Part shown: one piece after another, positions 1 through 7,024 of the stretch | Layout of the letters: each line of letters begins with the position of its first letter | How positions within the stretch are numbered: position 1 is the stretch's first letter | From: Alphaproteobacteria bacterium | Lineage (GTDB): Bacteria > Pseudomonadota > Alphaproteobacteria > Rs-D84 > NBLK01 | Assembly: GCA_016936785.1 (NCBI GenBank) | Contig: JAFGXE010000038.1 | Coordinates: forward strand, 1 to 11,595 | Length of the DNA: 11,595 bases | Direction: 5' to 3' | Position numbers and translations under genes: made by a program | Notes under the pieces: model-generated | Databases searched by the model: none | What the model was told of the DNA's origin: nothing | What the model saw: only the letters and a program-made list of their open reading frames with translations

Positions 1-966
1 CATACCATATCCACTCACGACATAGTTTGATTCAAGCGGAGAGCCATCAGGAATAGTCGAAGGCGCATTGGATAGTTTTGTGAAGTAAATCTTATCGCTT
101 CTTCCGCGGAAAGCATAGGCATCCGCTTTTGAAGGGTCATCTCCGAGGCGTTCACTCTCATCACCGCTGCCTTCCCCATATTTAGCTGAGTCTGCCACTG
201 TTGTCGTTGTTGTTGCGGTTGTCGTTGTGGTGGGTGTTTCAGGCTCAGGAATTTCCATACAACCTGTCGCAGACGCATTCACTTCCCAACCCGACTGACA
301 TCCTGAAACATAACAACTGGGTGAGGTGGATTCATTATAACCATAGGAGGAAACATGTTTGCTATTATTGGCGCTTTCCCAAGAAGAGTCTGTGTTTTTA
401 TCGAGGCATTTTTTTTCATCGTCATTGATACATTGTGTGTGATTAGAAGATTTATTCCATCCTGTAAAACAGTCTGAGACGAGACAAATTTTTCGAGATT
501 CATCGTAACTAAAGCCTTTTGTTCCTTCCGGAAGCACTTGGTGAAGACACTCACTTTTCGTCATCTTTTTAGCTTTTTCGGTTACTTTTTCTTTTGTCGG
601 TTTAGGGATTTCAAGTGGTGGCGAAATCCAGTTTAAAATTGCTGTGGTTGACGCACTTCCAAGAGCAAATCCTGTTTGGAGAGTCGCCATGGTTTTAATC
701 GGGTTAAAGGTGTAATTTTCGACAAGTGTTTGAGACTTTGTCAGGGTCTTACAGTACATTGGAATCGTTTCTTTGCACAGAGCAAGCTTATCTAAATTGG
801 AAAGATATTCTTGGAAAGATTGACCACAGATAATGAGACTCTTTTCAAGAGAGGTTTTATCTTCAGATTGTGTATAAAATTTTTGAAAATGCTGTGCACA
901 AGAAAACCCTTCAGCGAAAAGCGAACCTGAAAAAAGACATAAAAAGAAAAACATCTTGTAATGCAT
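1..966 (-). CDS. Secreted Cys-repeat, Thr-rich hypothetical protein (3' end outside window)
   Basis: I do not recognise this gene. One frame stays open from 966 to the window edge, giving 322 codons with no stop. It starts with a signal peptide (charged MHYK, a hydrophobic core, then a likely cleavage after residue 18, SLFA|EG), so the product is exported. After a Cys-containing N-terminal part (to about residue 85) and a moderately hydrophobic stretch (about 95-115) come two related modules near residues 151-180 and 207-237. Both have an aromatic-Y-[DN]-E-S start and a C-x-V-S-x-C-x-x-G-W core, with another Cys 13 residues after the second (C161/C166/C179 and C218/C223/C236). A Thr-rich linker (about 243-257) and an acidic Gly/Ser stretch follow. 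This looks like a small disulfide-bonded surface or periplasmic protein, an inference only. I prefer the ATG at 966 over 954: it adds a Lys to the signal peptide and lies just after an extended -10 box. Neither start has a Shine-Dalgarno sequence. Confidence 0.75.
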   Translation of the reverse strand, partial: MHYKMFFFLCLFSGSLFAEGFSCAQHFQKFYTQSEDKTSLEKSLIICGQSFQEYLSNLDKLALCKETIPMYCKTLTKSQTLVENYTFNPIKTMATLQTGFALGSASTTAILNWISPPLEIPKPTKEKVTEKAKKMTKSECLHQVLPEGTKGFSYDESRKICLVSDCFTGWNKSSNHTQCINDDEKKCLDKNTDSSWESANNSKHVSSYGYNESTSPSCYVSGCQSGWEVNASATGCMEIPEPETPTTTTTATTTTTVADSAKYGEGSGDESERLGDDPSKADAYAFRGRSDKIYFTKLSNAPSTIPDGSPLESNYVVSGYGM

Positions 967-975
967 GATGGAGAA

Positions 976-984
976 AGTATAGCA
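976..984 (-). promoter_or_regulatory. Extended -10 promoter of the secreted Cys-repeat gene
   Basis: On the minus strand the bases read TGCTATACT, an extended -10 (TGn plus TATACT). No good -35 is visible, as is usual for extended -10 promoters. Transcription would begin about position 969, within a few bases of the ATG at 966, so the mRNA would have almost no leader. Confidence 0.4.
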
Positions 985-1036
985 GATAATGCGCCTAATG
1001 AAAAGATTTTTATAGACTTTTATAGAGAGAAAGCTT

Positions 1037-1492
1037 ATGTTTGGCTCTATGATAAAAAAGATTTTTATTTTTGGTTTTATTGTTTTGCTCACAGGGTGTG
1101 GGACGAAAGTTTACAAGCGTGGACATTTGATTTCACCTCGAGCATCTGAAGAAGTTGGATCTGTGCGTACAAAGGCAGATGTCTTTAATATTCTCGGGAC
1201 ACCTGGCGCAATCAGCCTTTACGGAAAAGATGACGTTTGGATGTATCTTTCTTATGAAAAAGAACAAACTGCATTTTTTACACCCAACGATACAAAGTAT
1301 GATTTAATTATTTTCCGTTTTGCAAAGGGATCAAATAAAGTGTCTGAAATTAAACGCTATGATCTTTCACAGAAAGTAGGATTTAATCCAGATAGTTCAG
1401 AAACGCCTGTTCCGGGTGCGATTGAATTGAGTCCGCTGGAAGAACTCTTTAATAATGTTGGAAAATTCAATCCTGTTGCAAATGGACAGTAG
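1037..1492 (+). CDS. bamE: BamE/SmpA-OmlA family outer-membrane assembly lipoprotein
   Basis: BamE is the small lipoprotein of the BAM complex, which folds beta-barrel proteins into the outer membrane. The 151-residue product has a type II signal peptide (KK at 7-8, a hydrophobic core at 9-18) and a lipobox LLTGC with the lipidated Cys at 21. The body fits the SmpA/OmlA domain: a G-[ST]-x-[RK]-x-D-V-x-x-x-L-G-x-P stretch at 41-56 and a W-x-Y strand at 68-70, followed by a beta strand rich in Ile and Phe (90-94). The last 40 residues are low in motif content. The start at 1037 has a purine-rich AGAGAGAAAG upstream; Met5 is a less likely alternative. It is followed after 2 nt by ffh, so the two are almost certainly cotranscribed. 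The family call rests on lipobox plus motif, and sequence identity within this family is low. Confidence 0.75.
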   Translation: MFGSMIKKIFIFGFIVLLTGCGTKVYKRGHLISPRASEEVGSVRTKADVFNILGTPGAISLYGKDDVWMYLSYEKEQTAFFTPNDTKYDLIIFRFAKGSNKVSEIKRYDLSQKVGFNPDSSETPVPGAIELSPLEELFNNVGKFNPVANGQ

Positions 1493-1494
1493 TT

Positions 1495-2826
1495 ATGTTT
1501 GAAAAACTATCACAAAGATTGCTTGGTGTTTTCGAAAGTATGCGTGGGGTGCAGACTCTCACAGAAGATTCTCTTTCGAAGATTTTACGCGAAGTAAGAA
1601 TTTCTCTTCTTGAAGCAGATGTTGCGTTGCCCGTCGTTCGAACAATTTTAGCACGTCTTAAAGAAAGTATTCTTGGAGAAAAAGCAGTTAAAGGAACGTC
1701 TCCGTCGGAAACATTTACAAAAGTGGTGCATGACGAAATTGTGCGTGTCTTAGGACAAGAGACAAAAGTTCTTTCTTTTGAAAAAAAACCAACAATTATT
1801 CTTTTTGTCGGATTGCAGGGTGTTGGAAAAACAACCTCTGTTGCAAAACTTGCGCATCATCTTAAGACAAAAGAAAATAAATCTGTTTTAGTTGCGAGTG
1901 CGGATATTTATCGTGCTGCGGCACAAGAACAGCTCGAAACAATGGCAGGGTACGCACACGCGGAGATGTTCAAAATTTCAGAGAAGATGACGCCTCAAGA
2001 TATTGCGAAGAATGCGCTCAAAGAAGCAAAAAATTATGACGTGCTATTGTTTGACACAGCAGGGCGGACACATCTTGATGATGCCATGATGCAAGAAGCA
2101 AAAGATATTGCAAAAATTATTCAACCGCATGAAACCGTTTTTGTTGCGGATGCCATGCAAGGGCAATCAAGTTTGTCTATTGCACAGGCTTTCCATGATA
2201 AACTTAATCTCACAGGGATTATACTAACACGATTGGATGGTGATGCGCGGGGAGGTGTGGCGCTTTCTGTTTCTGAAACGCTGGGTCTGCCTATTTTATT
2301 CGCAGGCGTTGGCGAAAAAATAGATGATCTCGATGTTTTTCATCCAGAGCGGATGGCAGGGCGCATTCTTGGTATGGGAGATGTGGTTTCTCTTGTGGAA
2401 AAAGCGCAATCTCAGATGGATATGAATCAAGTTCAAAATCTCACCGAGAAAATGTTCTCCGGTAATTTTGATTTGAATGATATGCTCGCTCAGATTAATC
2501 AGATGAAAAAAATGGGATCAATGAAAAAGATTTTGAAATTCATGCCAGGGATGGGGGGACTAACGGAGAAACTTCAAGATGCCGGGATGAACGATAACAC
2601 GGTCAAATACCAAGAGGCAATTTTGCTCTCTATGACTCACAAAGAACGGGAAAATCCAGACCTTCTTCTTATGTCGCGAAAAGAACGTATTGCAAAAGGC
2701 GCTGGGCGTCCTGTTGCTGAAGTAGAAAAACTTCTCAAAAATCATCAGAAAATGAAAAAAATGATGGCGAAAATGCAAGATGCAGGGGGACTTGAGGCCC
2801 TTATGCAAAACATGCCAAAGATGTAA
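1495..2826 (+). CDS. ffh: Signal recognition particle protein Ffh (SRP54)
   Basis: Ffh is the GTPase that binds 4.5S RNA and signal sequences emerging from the ribosome and delivers the ribosome to FtsY at the membrane. The 443 residues match the usual length. The N domain (1-90) contains the LLEADV motif. The G domain carries the P-loop GLQGVGKTT (106-114), DTAGR (187-191) and TRLDGDARGG (245-254). The C-terminal M domain (from about 300) has clustered Met residues (MKKMGSMKK and MKKMMAKM segments) and the RNA-binding SRKERIAKGAG motif at 394-404. All key motifs are intact, so the protein should be functional. The ATG lies 2 nt after the bamE stop, with GGA inside the bamE end as the ribosome site, which suggests translational coupling. 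The common downstream partner rpsP (ribosomal protein S16) is absent; an endolysin-like gene follows instead. Confidence 0.97.
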   Translation: MFEKLSQRLLGVFESMRGVQTLTEDSLSKILREVRISLLEADVALPVVRTILARLKESILGEKAVKGTSPSETFTKVVHDEIVRVLGQETKVLSFEKKPTIILFVGLQGVGKTTSVAKLAHHLKTKENKSVLVASADIYRAAAQEQLETMAGYAHAEMFKISEKMTPQDIAKNALKEAKNYDVLLFDTAGRTHLDDAMMQEAKDIAKIIQPHETVFVADAMQGQSSLSIAQAFHDKLNLTGIILTRLDGDARGGVALSVSETLGLPILFAGVGEKIDDLDVFHPERMAGRILGMGDVVSLVEKAQSQMDMNQVQNLTEKMFSGNFDLNDMLAQINQMKKMGSMKKILKFMPGMGGLTEKLQDAGMNDNTVKYQEAILLSMTHKERENPDLLLMSRKERIAKGAGRPVAEVEKLLKNHQKMKKMMAKMQDAGGLEALMQNMPKM

Positions 2827-2840
2827 TCAGCAGTTTTTAC

Positions 2841-2869
2841 TTGATTTTCTTTAAAAGTTTCTATACAAT
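2841..2869 (+). promoter_or_regulatory. Sigma-70-type promoter between ffh and the endolysin-like gene
   Basis: TTGATT (2841-2846) and TACAAT (2864-2869) are separated by exactly 17 bp, close to the sigma-70 consensus. The predicted start is about 2876. The next gene begins at 2960, but a terminator-like hairpin lies between. Confidence 0.55.
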
Positions 2870-2875
2870 CAGAAG

Positions 2876-2935
2876 ATGAATATAGAAAAGCTATATTCTT
2901 TTGATCCCCTCGCAGTCGCGAGGATTTTTTTATTT
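2876..2935 (+). ncRNA. Possible short structured RNA or attenuating leader
   Basis: The predicted transcript begins at the foot of an 8-bp hairpin (GAATATAG 2878-2885 / CTATATTC 2891-2898, loop AAAAG). After about nine bases it runs into a second, GC-rich hairpin with a T-run. Almost every base of a 55-60 nt RNA would be structured. It could be a small RNA, or a 5' leader that limits expression of the endolysin-like gene. Promoter and hairpins are seen directly; the RNA itself is inferred. Confidence 0.35.
2908..2931 (+). terminator. Rho-independent terminator
   Basis: A perfect 6-bp GC-rich stem CCTCGC (2908-2913) / GCGAGG (2918-2923), loop AGTC, is followed by A and seven T. It would end the bamE-ffh transcript and any short RNA begun at about 2876. 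Confidence 0.75.
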
Positions 2936-2959
2936 CAACGTAATAAAAGGAGTTAAGCG

Positions 2960-3574
2960 ATGTTTTTTGGGTTATTTGATTTAGATGACGATAAGGAGAA
3001 AAAGTCTATTGAGTACGATGCGACAGGAAGAATAAAGCGTACATGGACGCCCATTCATGGAGAAGATGCAGATTCTGGACTTGTGAAAGAAATGAGAGGT
3101 GATGCTAAATTTAAAAAAGCAATGAAAAAAACATCTGTATTTGAAGGTGGATATAGTTTAAATCCAAATGATCCTGGTGGAGAAACTCAATTTGGAATTA
3201 CAAAAAGATGGTATCCAAATGAAGATATTAAAGGAATCACCAAAGAACGTGCAGAATACATTTTATTTCGTGATTATTATAAAAAGCCAGGCATTGACCG
3301 TCTTCCCAATAGTATTCGGGATCAAGTATTCGATAATGCCGTTAATCAAGGACAGGGAACCGCTATTCGAAATCTACAACGCGCGGTTGGCGTAAAACAA
3401 GATGGTTTACTTGGTTCTAAGACCCTTAGTCGTGTAAAAGAAACCCCGTCATTGTTTTTGAGAGAAAATTTTAAGAGGAGTGTTCAAAATAGATACGAAG
3501 ATATCTTTAATAAAAATCCTACTTTTGAAAAAACTTATGGAAATGGTTTACGTCGACGTGTTCGTAGTTATTGA
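2960..3574 (+). CDS. Glycoside hydrolase 108 endolysin-like muramidase
   Basis: GH108 enzymes cut the glycan strands of peptidoglycan; many are phage endolysins. The 204-residue product carries the family signature F-E-G-G-Y (61-65) with the likely catalytic Glu62, followed by N-D-P-G-G-E-T-x-F-G-I-T (70-81). The C-terminal half fits the companion peptidoglycan-binding type 3 domain: V-F-D-N-A-V-N-Q-G (123-131), then the L-Q-R-A-V-G-V-K-x-D-G pattern (139-149) and an L-G-S-K-T-L turn. The first 50 residues are a charged extension outside the usual domain. There is no signal peptide and no adjacent holin or other phage gene, so how it would reach the wall is unclear. A strong AAAGGAG ribosome site precedes the ATG. 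Its last 56 bases overlap the end of the gene on the other strand. Confidence 0.85.
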   Translation: MFFGLFDLDDDKEKKSIEYDATGRIKRTWTPIHGEDADSGLVKEMRGDAKFKKAMKKTSVFEGGYSLNPNDPGGETQFGITKRWYPNEDIKGITKERAEYILFRDYYKKPGIDRLPNSIRDQVFDNAVNQGQGTAIRNLQRAVGVKQDGLLGSKTLSRVKETPSLFLRENFKRSVQNRYEDIFNKNPTFEKTYGNGLRRRVRSY

Positions 3575-4130
3575 AAATGTGTAAGTTATATAAATTTAAC
3601 AAAGAAATATCATCGTAGTTTTCAGGGTTACAATATTTTTCAAAATCTTCAATCCGATTGTATTTTTTAATACACTCTTTATTGTCTCCGATGGACACAA
3701 AAATCACACGTTCTTTTGAGGAATCATCAAGTGTATCCATAATAAACTTAATATAAATTGGTTTTAAGTAATGCGGTTTGCATTTTAAAAGATATCCTGA
3801 TCTTAATGCCTGATCATGCGTGCATACGTATTTGATGACTCCTTTCGTGTTAAAATCTGTTTGTTCAACGAATACATTTTCGTTTTTTTGAATAATTTTG
3901 ACAGCATACATATGTGGCGAAATAGAAAGAAAATAAGAAGGAGAATAGCCAATATAATTTGAAAAGACGTATTCAGAAAACGGCCATTGCTTTTGAGGAG
4001 AAGAATGCAAAGAGACAGTATCTAAGTTCTTAGAAAATCCTTCTTGTTTCTTTTTAAATTCGATAGAGTAGACGCATACCAGAAGAACCAATAAGAGACT
4101 TAAAAAAACAACAAAATTTCGTTTTTTCAT
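3519..4130 (-). CDS. Hypothetical protein with N-terminal membrane anchor
   Basis: I do not recognise this 203-residue protein. It starts with KKR and then a strongly hydrophobic helix (about residues 7-22), which is either a signal anchor or an uncleaved signal sequence. The rest is polar and aromatic-rich, with Cys at about 103, 117, 154 and 167. It is predicted to sit in the inner membrane with the bulk in the periplasm. It is the last gene of the minus-strand block, starting 35 bases after the dinD remnant, with no strong ribosome site or promoter seen between. It may be read from the nrdJ promoter or from a weak local one. Its final 56 bp overlap the end of the endolysin-like gene, an unusual convergent overlap. 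The overlap weakens but does not remove confidence that this is a real gene. Confidence 0.6.
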   Translation of the reverse strand: MKKRNFVVFLSLLLVLLVCVYSIEFKKKQEGFSKNLDTVSLHSSPQKQWPFSEYVFSNYIGYSPSYFLSISPHMYAVKIIQKNENVFVEQTDFNTKGVIKYVCTHDQALRSGYLLKCKPHYLKPIYIKFIMDTLDDSSKERVIFVSIGDNKECIKKYNRIEDFEKYCNPENYDDISLLNLYNLHIFNNYEHVDVNHFHKFFQK

Positions 4131-4165
4131 TTTATGTGTGTCTTTCGAAAATTACTCTTTGCTCT

Positions 4166-4481
4166 TTAATTGTGTCTGTTTCTTTTTGTTTCTAACTGAT
4201 ACTCCTTTGCCAATTCCATCTTGCGTGTTTGAAAAGTAAAATACTTTTGAGCATGAGCAATTTCTGGAATTCTAGGATTCCCGTTTTGGGCAATTAGGTA
4301 ACGTGCATAACGAGAGAGTTGATAATCTTTCCCCGGTTTTCCGCCCTTTGAGGTGTGTTTATCCCTAGCGTTAAAAACATTCGCTATGAAATGATGTGTG
4401 ACGTCATCGTTATTTTCAGAGCAGAATATCTGGATGCTTAATTTTCTCAAAGTCGCTTTGTTGTATACTTATATTGTTCAT
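4166..4481 (-). pseudogene. Collapsed dinD-like (DNA damage-inducible protein D) remnant
   Basis: Intact DinD-type proteins are about 270-280 residues. Here a start at 4481 gives about 16 residues ending in FEKIKH, which resembles the beginning of DinD. This frame then meets a stop. A second frame (shifted by one, from about 4436) continues with C-S-E-N-N-D-D-V-x-x-H-F, then K-G-G-K and the strongly DinD-like L-S-R-Y-A-R-Y-L-I-A-Q-N-G-N-P, and A-H-A-Q-K-Y-F-x-x-Q-T-R-K-M-E-L. It stops at 4166. About 45 residues are missing in the middle, with a frameshift at the junction, and roughly the last half to two-thirds of the family is absent. The initial ATG lies 4 nt after the adenosyltransferase stop, so the remnant is still in the operon. 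A short rump peptide could be translated from 4450. The family assignment is from motif memory. Confidence 0.65.
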
Positions 4482-4485
4482 GATC

Positions 4486-5073
4486 TTAATTCTGTTCGAT
4501 ATACCGTGCAAGCGTAAAGAGGTAATCGGACAAGCGATTGATATATGCTTGGCAATCCGTGAGGTCATGACGGTAGATTTGCTCTCCTGTTTCAAATTCA
4601 TCTTCAGGCGTGTTCACAAATCGTGTGAGTGAGCGTTCGACTCGTCGGCATGTGGCGCGAGCAAGATCCACTTGTGCAGGAAGAATATCGCCTCCGGGAC
4701 AGATAAAGACAGGCTCAATTTCAACAAACATCAGAAGTGTCTGTTGTTTTTCTTCTAGCCAAAGAACATCATCTTGAGAAATTAGTTTAATTGTTTTCAT
4801 CAAGAGAGGTGAGCTGGATTTTGTTGCTACTTGAGAAGAAAAATGAAGGAGGCGTTTTTGAATCGTATGGATATCTTCTTTGAATTTTTCTGGAAGCATC
4901 GCACGCACAACGCCAAGGCAAGATGTGAATTCGTCCATGTCTCCCATACATTCAAAGGCAACGTCATCTTTTGGGCGACGTTCACCGCTATAAAGAGAAG
5001 AAGTTCCTTGATCACCAGAACGTGTTGTAATTAGTTTGAAGAGATCCGTAATCTTGCGTTGTAGTTTTGTCAT
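4486..5073 (-). CDS. pduO: Corrinoid adenosyltransferase, PduO type
   Basis: The enzyme transfers the adenosyl group of ATP to cob(I)alamin, producing adenosylcobalamin (coenzyme B12). The 195-residue product has the ATP-binding signature T-R-S-G-D-Q-G-T-S (17-25) with S-G-E-R-R-x-K-D-D to residue 37, then M-D-E-F (46-49). P-G-G (126-128) is followed by the helix with C-R-R-V-E-R (142-147). The closing N-R-L-S-D-Y-L-F-x-L-A-R (179-190) is the best conserved stretch of the family. All expected catalytic-site residues are present. The start is 2 nt after the nrdJ stop, with GAGGTG in the end of nrdJ as a ribosome site. Placement with an adenosylcobalamin-dependent reductase gives its role: making or repairing the cofactor for that enzyme. 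No cobalamin synthesis gene is in the window, so it may work on salvaged corrinoid. Confidence 0.92.
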   Translation of the reverse strand: MTKLQRKITDLFKLITTRSGDQGTSSLYSGERRPKDDVAFECMGDMDEFTSCLGVVRAMLPEKFKEDIHTIQKRLLHFSSQVATKSSSPLLMKTIKLISQDDVLWLEEKQQTLLMFVEIEPVFICPGGDILPAQVDLARATCRRVERSLTRFVNTPEDEFETGEQIYRHDLTDCQAYINRLSDYLFTLARYIEQN

Positions 5074-5075
5074 CC

Positions 5076-6956
5076 CTAAAACACCTCACACTTTCCGCCA
5101 GCACATGCCGCTTCTTGTTTCAGTTGTGTATAATCGCGTCCTTCTTGAATTTGGGTAAGGTCAATTGCATGAAGGTCGGCAATGCGCTTTTCGTATTCTT
5201 CTTTTGTGCATTCTTCAAAAGGGGCTTGTTCATAAGATCCATTATCAAATGGTAAAACCGCAATCCCATTATAGTCTTGGCGATTTTTCCACATCCATTC
5301 ACCTACTGATTTCCACTCATCATCCTTGACAGAAACAGTAATCGAAACATTATGCGTGTTATCCCCTTCGCGATGTCCAGCTTGGATCCAATGTTGATGA
5401 ATATGAAGCGCGCGATTGAGAAGATCAATGGCTGTTTCTGTTCGGTAAATGGCATTTTCAGGGGCTTTTTGGGGAATAGAAATCACGGCCGTTGTTGTTG
5501 GACGAAATTTTTCATCTTCAAGCATTTGAGGAAGGTTTTCTTTAAGATAGGTATAAATGGGTTCTTCTTTATTTACGCGCATCCGACGAATATAATAAGG
5601 AGCATGCCAAGCATGGACACCGCTCGATGTTCCAAGAACAAGAGATGCCGTCCCAGAGGGTTTAACACATGTTGTGCGTTTTGCAGGGTTAATTCCAATG
5701 AGCTTTGCGATGCGCGCGTTTTCTTCTTTGACATGACGCGCGGCTTCATCCATATCGTACTTCATTACTTCGCCACTTGCGATTCCAGTCAAAGAAACAC
5801 CAATAAGTGCATCTTCTTCTGAACGATCTCGCCAAATATCACGGAGATAATGAAAGTCTGTATAGCCTGCTTGAAGTGTTGCAACAAGGGAGGCTGCCCG
5901 TGCGCACGCATTAAAATCTTCTTGGTTTTCAATAGATCCAGAGTTTACTTCAGTTAAGTTACAAAATTGGTTTGAGCGTAATGAAATTTCACAGCACGGA
6001 TTTGTGCCCCATTCCTCGTTGTTTGTAAAATACAAAGCAGGTTCTCCTGAACGCGATTCTTCAACAACTTTCCAATATTGACGGAATTGTTCTTCTGTGA
6101 ATGTCTCACGAAGGGCAACCGCTGAGTTGTTTGCCAATGCGCGTTGTGGATTTTTCTCCCACCATTTTCCAGATTTTGAGATCATCATTTCTTCATCATC
6201 AAATGAGAAAAGAGAAATCAATGATGACCGTCGAATACCACCAGCAAGGACGGCGTCTGCAAGATAACACATCACATCATGCGCTTCGATTGGTTTCAAT
6301 TTTACATTCGATCCGCGTTCTTTTAAGACGTTATCTAAAAGATGTGTAATTTTTTCAATCGCAATACGAAGTGGTTCTGATCCAGGCGCTTTTCCACCTG
6401 AAGTGACAAGAGGCAATCCTTTTTCACGAATGTCACGGAAATCAAAACGAATTTCACGTGTGCCATTAAAATATGATTTCAAAAGGACTTTGATTGCATC
6501 TGCCCAGCCAATAATACTGTCCTCAATCATAAAACGTTTTGTTTTAGAACGATCCGGCCCTTTTAGAGCAGGAAGTTTTGCAACAACATGTTTTTGAACA
6601 GAAAATCCAACACCAGATCCGCTCAGAAGAAGGAACATAGCTTCAGAAAAAGCTTCAACACTATCTGCATGCATGAATGAGCAATTAAAAAGACGTGCCG
6701 GATTTAAGTCAATCGCACGTCCTGCAAACTGCATGGAACGCATGGATGGAAGAACTTTTTTGTCATAAACAAATTGATAGGCTTTTTCGATGTCATCTTT
6801 TATTTGAGGGTATTTTTTAAGGTGCATGAGTTTGTTGCGATTAACAATTTCTTCATAGCTTTCACGTCTATTTTCTTTGGGGAGATACCGTGCATACTTC
6901 ATATAAGTTACAATTTTAGATAAAATATCACGTGCAATTGCAGATTGGTCAATCAT
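5076..6956 (-). CDS. nrdJ: Adenosylcobalamin-dependent class II ribonucleotide reductase, monomeric type
   Basis: It reduces ribonucleotides to deoxyribonucleotides using a thiyl radical generated by adenosylcobalamin, so it needs neither oxygen nor a second subunit. The 626-residue product fits the monomeric family represented by Lactobacillus leichmannii RTPR. F-N-C (Cys92) and F-C-N-L (Cys332) would be the reducing pair. N-P-C-C-E (319-323) has the thiyl cysteine at 321, exactly 11 residues before Cys332, the same spacing as Cys408/Cys419 of RTPR. V-K-P-S-G-T (431-436) forms the usual phosphate-binding turn. The C-terminal C-A-G-G-K-C (618-623) is the swinging dithiol re-reduced by thioredoxin. 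It is about 110 residues shorter than RTPR. The Cys322 doublet (NPCC rather than NPCG) is a small oddity. The start at 6956 has an excellent AGAGGAG site. It heads the minus-strand operon and is preceded by two NrdR boxes. Confidence 0.95.
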   Translation of the reverse strand: MIDQSAIARDILSKIVTYMKYARYLPKENRRESYEEIVNRNKLMHLKKYPQIKDDIEKAYQFVYDKKVLPSMRSMQFAGRAIDLNPARLFNCSFMHADSVEAFSEAMFLLLSGSGVGFSVQKHVVAKLPALKGPDRSKTKRFMIEDSIIGWADAIKVLLKSYFNGTREIRFDFRDIREKGLPLVTSGGKAPGSEPLRIAIEKITHLLDNVLKERGSNVKLKPIEAHDVMCYLADAVLAGGIRRSSLISLFSFDDEEMMISKSGKWWEKNPQRALANNSAVALRETFTEEQFRQYWKVVEESRSGEPALYFTNNEEWGTNPCCEISLRSNQFCNLTEVNSGSIENQEDFNACARAASLVATLQAGYTDFHYLRDIWRDRSEEDALIGVSLTGIASGEVMKYDMDEAARHVKEENARIAKLIGINPAKRTTCVKPSGTASLVLGTSSGVHAWHAPYYIRRMRVNKEEPIYTYLKENLPQMLEDEKFRPTTTAVISIPQKAPENAIYRTETAIDLLNRALHIHQHWIQAGHREGDNTHNVSITVSVKDDEWKSVGEWMWKNRQDYNGIAVLPFDNGSYEQAPFEECTKEEYEKRIADLHAIDLTQIQEGRDYTQLKQEAACAGGKCEVF

Positions 6957-6981
6957 CGTTTCTCCTCTTGTTTTTTCTTCC

Positions 6982-7002
6982 CGAATCGACCTTACAGATT
7001 CG
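6982..7002 (-). promoter_or_regulatory. Hairpin in the nrdJ 5' leader
   Basis: A perfect 6-bp inverted repeat (CGAATC 6982-6987, GATTCG 6997-7002, 9-base loop) lies in the predicted roughly 93-nt leader, about ten bases upstream of the AGAGGAG ribosome site. There is no T-run on the minus strand, so it is not a terminator there. It could affect mRNA stability or translation. No cobalamin riboswitch core is recognisable. Confidence 0.35.
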
Positions 7003-7024
7003 TTCTTTTTGACGCAAGCAAAAA

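Noticed and set aside
185..240. Simple-sequence repeat in the first gene as a CRISPR or phase-variable tract
   Set aside because: The bases encode a Thr-rich linker with mixed Thr codons and no exact repeat unit or spacer pattern.
15..554. Two minus-strand reading frames in this stretch (15-278 and 279-554) that could be read as small genes
   Set aside because: Another minus frame is open continuously from 966 to the edge, with a signal peptide and repeated Cys modules. The two short frames are its shadows.
2876..2931. 4.5S/SRP RNA next to ffh
   Set aside because: Too short, and neither loop (AAAAG, AGTC) is the GGAA/GNRA-type tetraloop expected at the tip of SRP RNA.
2960..4481. Prophage or insertion element carrying the endolysin-like gene and dinD remnant
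   Set aside because: No integrase, transposase, structural phage gene, terminal inverted repeats or attachment site can be seen; the evidence is only one lysin and one decayed gene.
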